Assembly: GCA_942492965.1 (NCBI GenBank)
Contig: OW818656.1
Location: forward strand, 2,542,001-2,606,000
Origin: Sphingosinicella sp942492965
Lineage (GTDB): Bacteria > Pseudomonadota > Alphaproteobacteria > Sphingomonadales > Sphingomonadaceae
Length of the DNA: 64,000 bases
Reading direction: 5' to 3'
In this document: one piece after another, positions 61,287 to 64,000 of the stretch
Layout: every line of letters starts with the position of its first letter
Numbering within the stretch: position 1 is the first letter of the stretch
Notes under the pieces: generated by a model
The model's database searches: none
The model's input: only the letters and a program-made list of their open reading frames with translations
What the model was told of the DNA's origin: nothing
Made by a program: the position numbers and the translations under genes

Positions 61287-62309
61287 ATGATCGTTCTGGG
61301 TCTTGAATCGAGCTGCGACGAAACGGCGGCGGCGCTCGTCGACGGAAACCGCACCATCCTGGCCCAGCGCATCGCGGGGCAGGAGGAGGCGCACCGGCCC
61401 TATGGCGGCGTGGTGCCCGAGATCGCGGCGCGCGCGCATGTCGACCGGCTGGCGCCGCTGGTCGAGGCGGTGATGGCCGAGGCGGGGCTTGGTTTCGGCG
61501 ATCTCGATGCCGTCGCGGCGACGGCGGGGCCGGGGCTGATCGGCGGGGTGATGGTCGGGCTCGTGACGGGCAAGGCGCTGGCGCTGGCGAGCGGCAAGCC
61601 GCTGGTCGCGGTGAACCATCTGGAAGGCCATGCGCTTTCGGCGCGGCTGGCGGACCCGACGCTGGAGTTTCCTTATTTGCTGCTGCTCACGTCCGGCGGG
61701 CATTGCCAGCTGCTCGGCGTGGAAGGCGTCGGGCGCTATCGGCGGCTCGCGACGACGATCGACGACGCGGCGGGCGAGGCGTTCGACAAGGTGGCGAAGA
61801 TCCTGGGGCTCGGCTTTCCCGGCGGCCCTGCGGTGGAGCGCGCGGCGCGGGAGGGCAACCCGAAGGCGGTGCCGCTGCCGCGGCCCCTCGTGGGGAGCGG
61901 CGATTCCAATTTCTCGTTCGCGGGGCTGAAAAGCGCGGTGCTGCGTGCCGCCGGCGGATCGGTGCCCGATCTTGCGGCGAGTTTTCAGCAGGCGGTCGTT
62001 GATTGCCTTGTCGATCGGACGCGGATCGCGATGGGCCGGATGCCGGAGGCGACGCGGCTCGTGGTGGCGGGCGGTGTCGCGGCGAACGGGGCGATCCGGG
62101 GGGCGCTGCAGCGGCTCGCGGATGACAGCGGCATCGGTTTCACCGCGCCGCCGCTCGCGCTCTGCACGGACAATGCGGCGATGATCGCGTGGGCGGGGAT
62201 CGAACGGCTGCGCGCCGGGTATACCGACGCACTCGACGTGCCGGCGCGCGCGCGCTGGCCGCTCGATCCGGCGGCGGAAACGGTGCGCGGCGCAGGAGTG
62301 AAGGCATGA
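61287..62309 (+). CDS. tsaD: tRNA N6-adenosine threonylcarbamoyltransferase
   Basis: Transfers threonylcarbamoyl to A37 of ANN-decoding tRNAs. The 340-residue protein starts MIVLGLESSCDETAAALVDG, with the metal-binding HLEGHALSARL (His pair, about 111-121), LTSGGHCQL, and GVAANGAIRGAL. The start is the ATG at 61287; an open frame further upstream is antisense to hemC. It overlaps gpsA by four bases (ATGA), a common pairing in alphaproteobacteria. Confidence 0.97.
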   Translation: MIVLGLESSCDETAAALVDGNRTILAQRIAGQEEAHRPYGGVVPEIAARAHVDRLAPLVEAVMAEAGLGFGDLDAVAATAGPGLIGGVMVGLVTGKALALASGKPLVAVNHLEGHALSARLADPTLEFPYLLLLTSGGHCQLLGVEGVGRYRRLATTIDDAAGEAFDKVAKILGLGFPGGPAVERAAREGNPKAVPLPRPLVGSGDSNFSFAGLKSAVLRAAGGSVPDLAASFQQAVVDCLVDRTRIAMGRMPEATRLVVAGGVAANGAIRGALQRLADDSGIGFTAPPLALCTDNAAMIAWAGIERLRAGYTDALDVPARARWPLDPAAETVRGAGVKA

Positions 62310-63283
62310 AGGTTGGCGTGATCGGCGGCGGCGCGTGGGGCACGGCGCTTGCGGAAGTCGCCGCGGCGGGCGGCGACGTCGTGCTGTGGGCGCGCGAGCC
62401 TGAGGTGGTCGAGGATATCAATAGCGCGCGCGAGAACCGGCTGTTCCTGCCGGGCGTGCGGCTTTCCGAAGCGATCACCGCAACGGGTGATCTTGATGCG
62501 CTCGGCGATTGCGGCGTGCTGCTCGTCGTGGCGCCCGCCCAGCATGTGCGGAGCGTGCTTGGCGGCGTGCCCAGCCGCGACACGCCGATTGTGCTTTGCG
62601 CGAAGGGCATCGAGGCGGCGACGCGCAAGCTTGTCGGCGAGGTAGCGGCGGAGGTGCTGCCGGAGGCGCCGCTCGCCGTGCTTTCGGGTCCCACATTTGC
62701 GCGCGAAGTGGCGATGGGGCTGCCGACGGCGATCACCTTCGCGTGCGCGGACCGCGCGCTCGCCGAGCGGCTGATCGCGCGCATCGCGGCGCCGCGCTTC
62801 CGCCCCTACTGGACGGACGACGTGATCGGCGCGGAGGTGGGCGGCGCGATCAAGAACGTGCTCGCGATCGCGTGCGGCGTCGTCGTCGGGCGGAAGCTCG
62901 GCGAAAATGCGCGCGCCGCGCTCATCAGCCGGGGCTTTGCCGAAATGCTGCGCTTCGGCATCGCCAAGGGCGCGCGTTCCGAAACGATGCGCGGGCTTTC
63001 GGGGCTCGGCGACCTGGTGCTCACCTGCTCCTCGACACAGTCGCGCAACTTCTCGCTCGGACACGGGCTCGGCGAAGGCAAGAGCGCGGGGGAGCTGCTC
63101 AGCGACCGGCTGACGGTGGCCGAAGGGGCATTCACGGCGCCGGTGCTGCAGGCGGCGGCGGACGAGCTTGGCGTCGACATGCCGATCACGCGCGCGGTGT
63201 GCAGCCTGCTCGATGGCAGCGCATCGGTGGACACGGTGATCGCCGAACTGCTCTCCCGCCCGCTGCGCAGTGAGGACATTTGA
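62306..63283 (+). CDS. gpsA: NAD(P)-dependent glycerol-3-phosphate dehydrogenase
   Basis: Makes sn-glycerol 3-phosphate for phospholipid synthesis. The 325-residue protein has the nucleotide-binding GVIGGGAWGTALAEV (about 4-18), LSGPTFAREVA (about 130-140), the catalytic lysine in GAIKNVLAIACG (about 182-193) and RGLSGLGDLVLTC. Translationally coupled to tsaD. No hairpin terminator is obvious directly after the stop. Confidence 0.97.
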   Translation: MKVGVIGGGAWGTALAEVAAAGGDVVLWAREPEVVEDINSARENRLFLPGVRLSEAITATGDLDALGDCGVLLVVAPAQHVRSVLGGVPSRDTPIVLCAKGIEAATRKLVGEVAAEVLPEAPLAVLSGPTFAREVAMGLPTAITFACADRALAERLIARIAAPRFRPYWTDDVIGAEVGGAIKNVLAIACGVVVGRKLGENARAALISRGFAEMLRFGIAKGARSETMRGLSGLGDLVLTCSSTQSRNFSLGHGLGEGKSAGELLSDRLTVAEGAFTAPVLQAAADELGVDMPITRAVCSLLDGSASVDTVIAELLSRPLRSEDI

Positions 63284-63476
63284 GTCGCTGCTTGTCGGCA
63301 AATTTTACATCCGAATAACAAGATTTCTGCGGCGTAATATTAACCATATGTTTTCGCACGCCTTTGCCAGGGTGGCGCGGCTCTTGCTTGGGGTGCCCCA
63401 TCTGCGTGTCGCCACGCGGCACGCCGTGCGTACCCCTGCTGGGAGGGGTTTGCGTCTCTGGTATCAGGGTGGGAAA

Positions 63477-64000
63477 ATGCAAAAAACCATACTCGTCGGA
63501 GCCTCTGCAATTGCGCTGGGGCTCGTTGCTTCGTCGTCGGCACTCGCCGGCGGAATCACCAAGGTTTCGATGGCAGACAACAAGGCGCTTTTGCAGCCGA
63601 AGCTGGTGGTTTCGAGCGCCGGGCAGGTGAACGATCCGCAGTTCAAGGTTGGGGCAAGCGCGTATTCAGGCGTCGGCGGCCTCATCATGAACACCGACTC
63701 GCTCGATGCGGCCGGGTTCATTACCGTGTGCACCGGCACCTTCATCGCCGCGGATGTCGTCGTTACGGCGGCGCACTGCGTCGATGATTCCGATCTCAAC
63801 CGCATCCGCTTCCGCACCGGCGCGGGCAACGGCCTTGCCGGTACGACCTTCGATGCCGAATACGAAGCCTTCAGCTACTGGGTGCATCCGAGTTTCGATT
63901 TTCCGAGCAACGACATCGCTTTCATCAAGCTGAAAAAATCGGCGTCGAACGGCGAAGAGATCTACGGCGTCTACACGGAGAACGATGAACTCGGCCAGAT
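63477..64000 (+). CDS. Secreted trypsin-like serine protease (3' end outside window)
   Basis: The frame from ATG 63477 is open to the right edge (174 codons). It has a signal peptide (MQKTILVGASAIALGLVASS, cleaved near residue 25) and the start of a chymotrypsin-fold domain: VCTGTFIAADVVVTAAHCV with the catalytic His near residue 101, and NDIAFIKL with the catalytic Asp near 148. The active Ser lies beyond the edge. The 5' leader (63284-63476) is unusually rich in short GC hairpins. An exported peptidase is the clear call; any C-terminal sorting signal is unseen. Confidence 0.88.
   Translation, partial: MQKTILVGASAIALGLVASSSALAGGITKVSMADNKALLQPKLVVSSAGQVNDPQFKVGASAYSGVGGLIMNTDSLDAAGFITVCTGTFIAADVVVTAAHCVDDSDLNRIRFRTGAGNGLAGTTFDAEYEAFSYWVHPSFDFPSNDIAFIKLKKSASNGEEIYGVYTENDELGQ

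Overview
The window reads as a GC-rich alphaproteobacterial chromosome, most likely of the order Sphingomonadales. This rests on the gene orders rnd-lptC-lptA-lptB-rpoN, hemC-hemD-Mic60-like and tsaD-gpsA, on MucR and DUF6118-type neighbours, and on protein sequence character. No taxon marker such as rRNA is present, so the placement is inference. No tRNA, rRNA or CRISPR array was seen.

Left third (about 1-26.28 kb): an integrated mobilizable element carrying accessory genes. It opens inside a giant RTX protein gene that runs off the left edge and ends at 12037. A one-base overlap joins it to a HlyC-type toxin-activating acyltransferase gene, and a strong hairpin terminator follows. Next come small element genes (secreted protein, DUF5818-like, DUF6118-like), a MOBQ/Ti-type relaxase-helicase (TraA), a recognisable oriT with nic-like sequence, and TraC/TraD-type genes. 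A cargo zone (17.9-22.5 kb) holds three unrecognised co-directional genes, one with a PD-(D/E)XK nuclease signature, then a trypsin-like protease with a frameshifted Shedu-like tail, and a nucleotidyltransferase-HEPN fusion. The right end carries control and integration genes: a sigma-region-4-like protein, MucR, AlpA, a small ORF and a large serine recombinase. The last codons of the recombinase contain half of a palindromic repeat that also occurs elsewhere in the window, which hints at the integration site.

Right two thirds (26.3-64 kb): ordinary chromosomal backbone. It includes a GFA-family protein, a DUF885 metallopeptidase, an MFS transporter, a double cold-shock-domain protein, a methyltransferase, a solitary YjhX toxin and an ArsR/SRPBCC pair. 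A tyrosine/homogentisate operon (hppD-hmgA-M20 peptidase-FAH) is divergent from a MarR regulator, with a perfect palindrome between them. Then follow YggT, folD, MarC, a polyprenyl-linked glycosylation group (GT-C, GT2, GtrA), a PAP2 phosphatase, argG, an EF-hand protein, a lipoprotein-type subtilase autotransporter, a HAD nucleotidase with dapD, the lpt/rpoN cluster, TerC, the hem/Mic60 operon, tsaD-gpsA, and the start of a trypsin-like secreted protease cut by the right edge.

The most interesting parts are the giant RTX protein with its acyltransferase on a mobilizable element, and the adjacent cargo zone that resembles a defence or conflict locus. Intergenic stretches hold several clear hairpin terminators, three operator-like dyads and one perfect-ended palindromic repeat element of about 148 bp.
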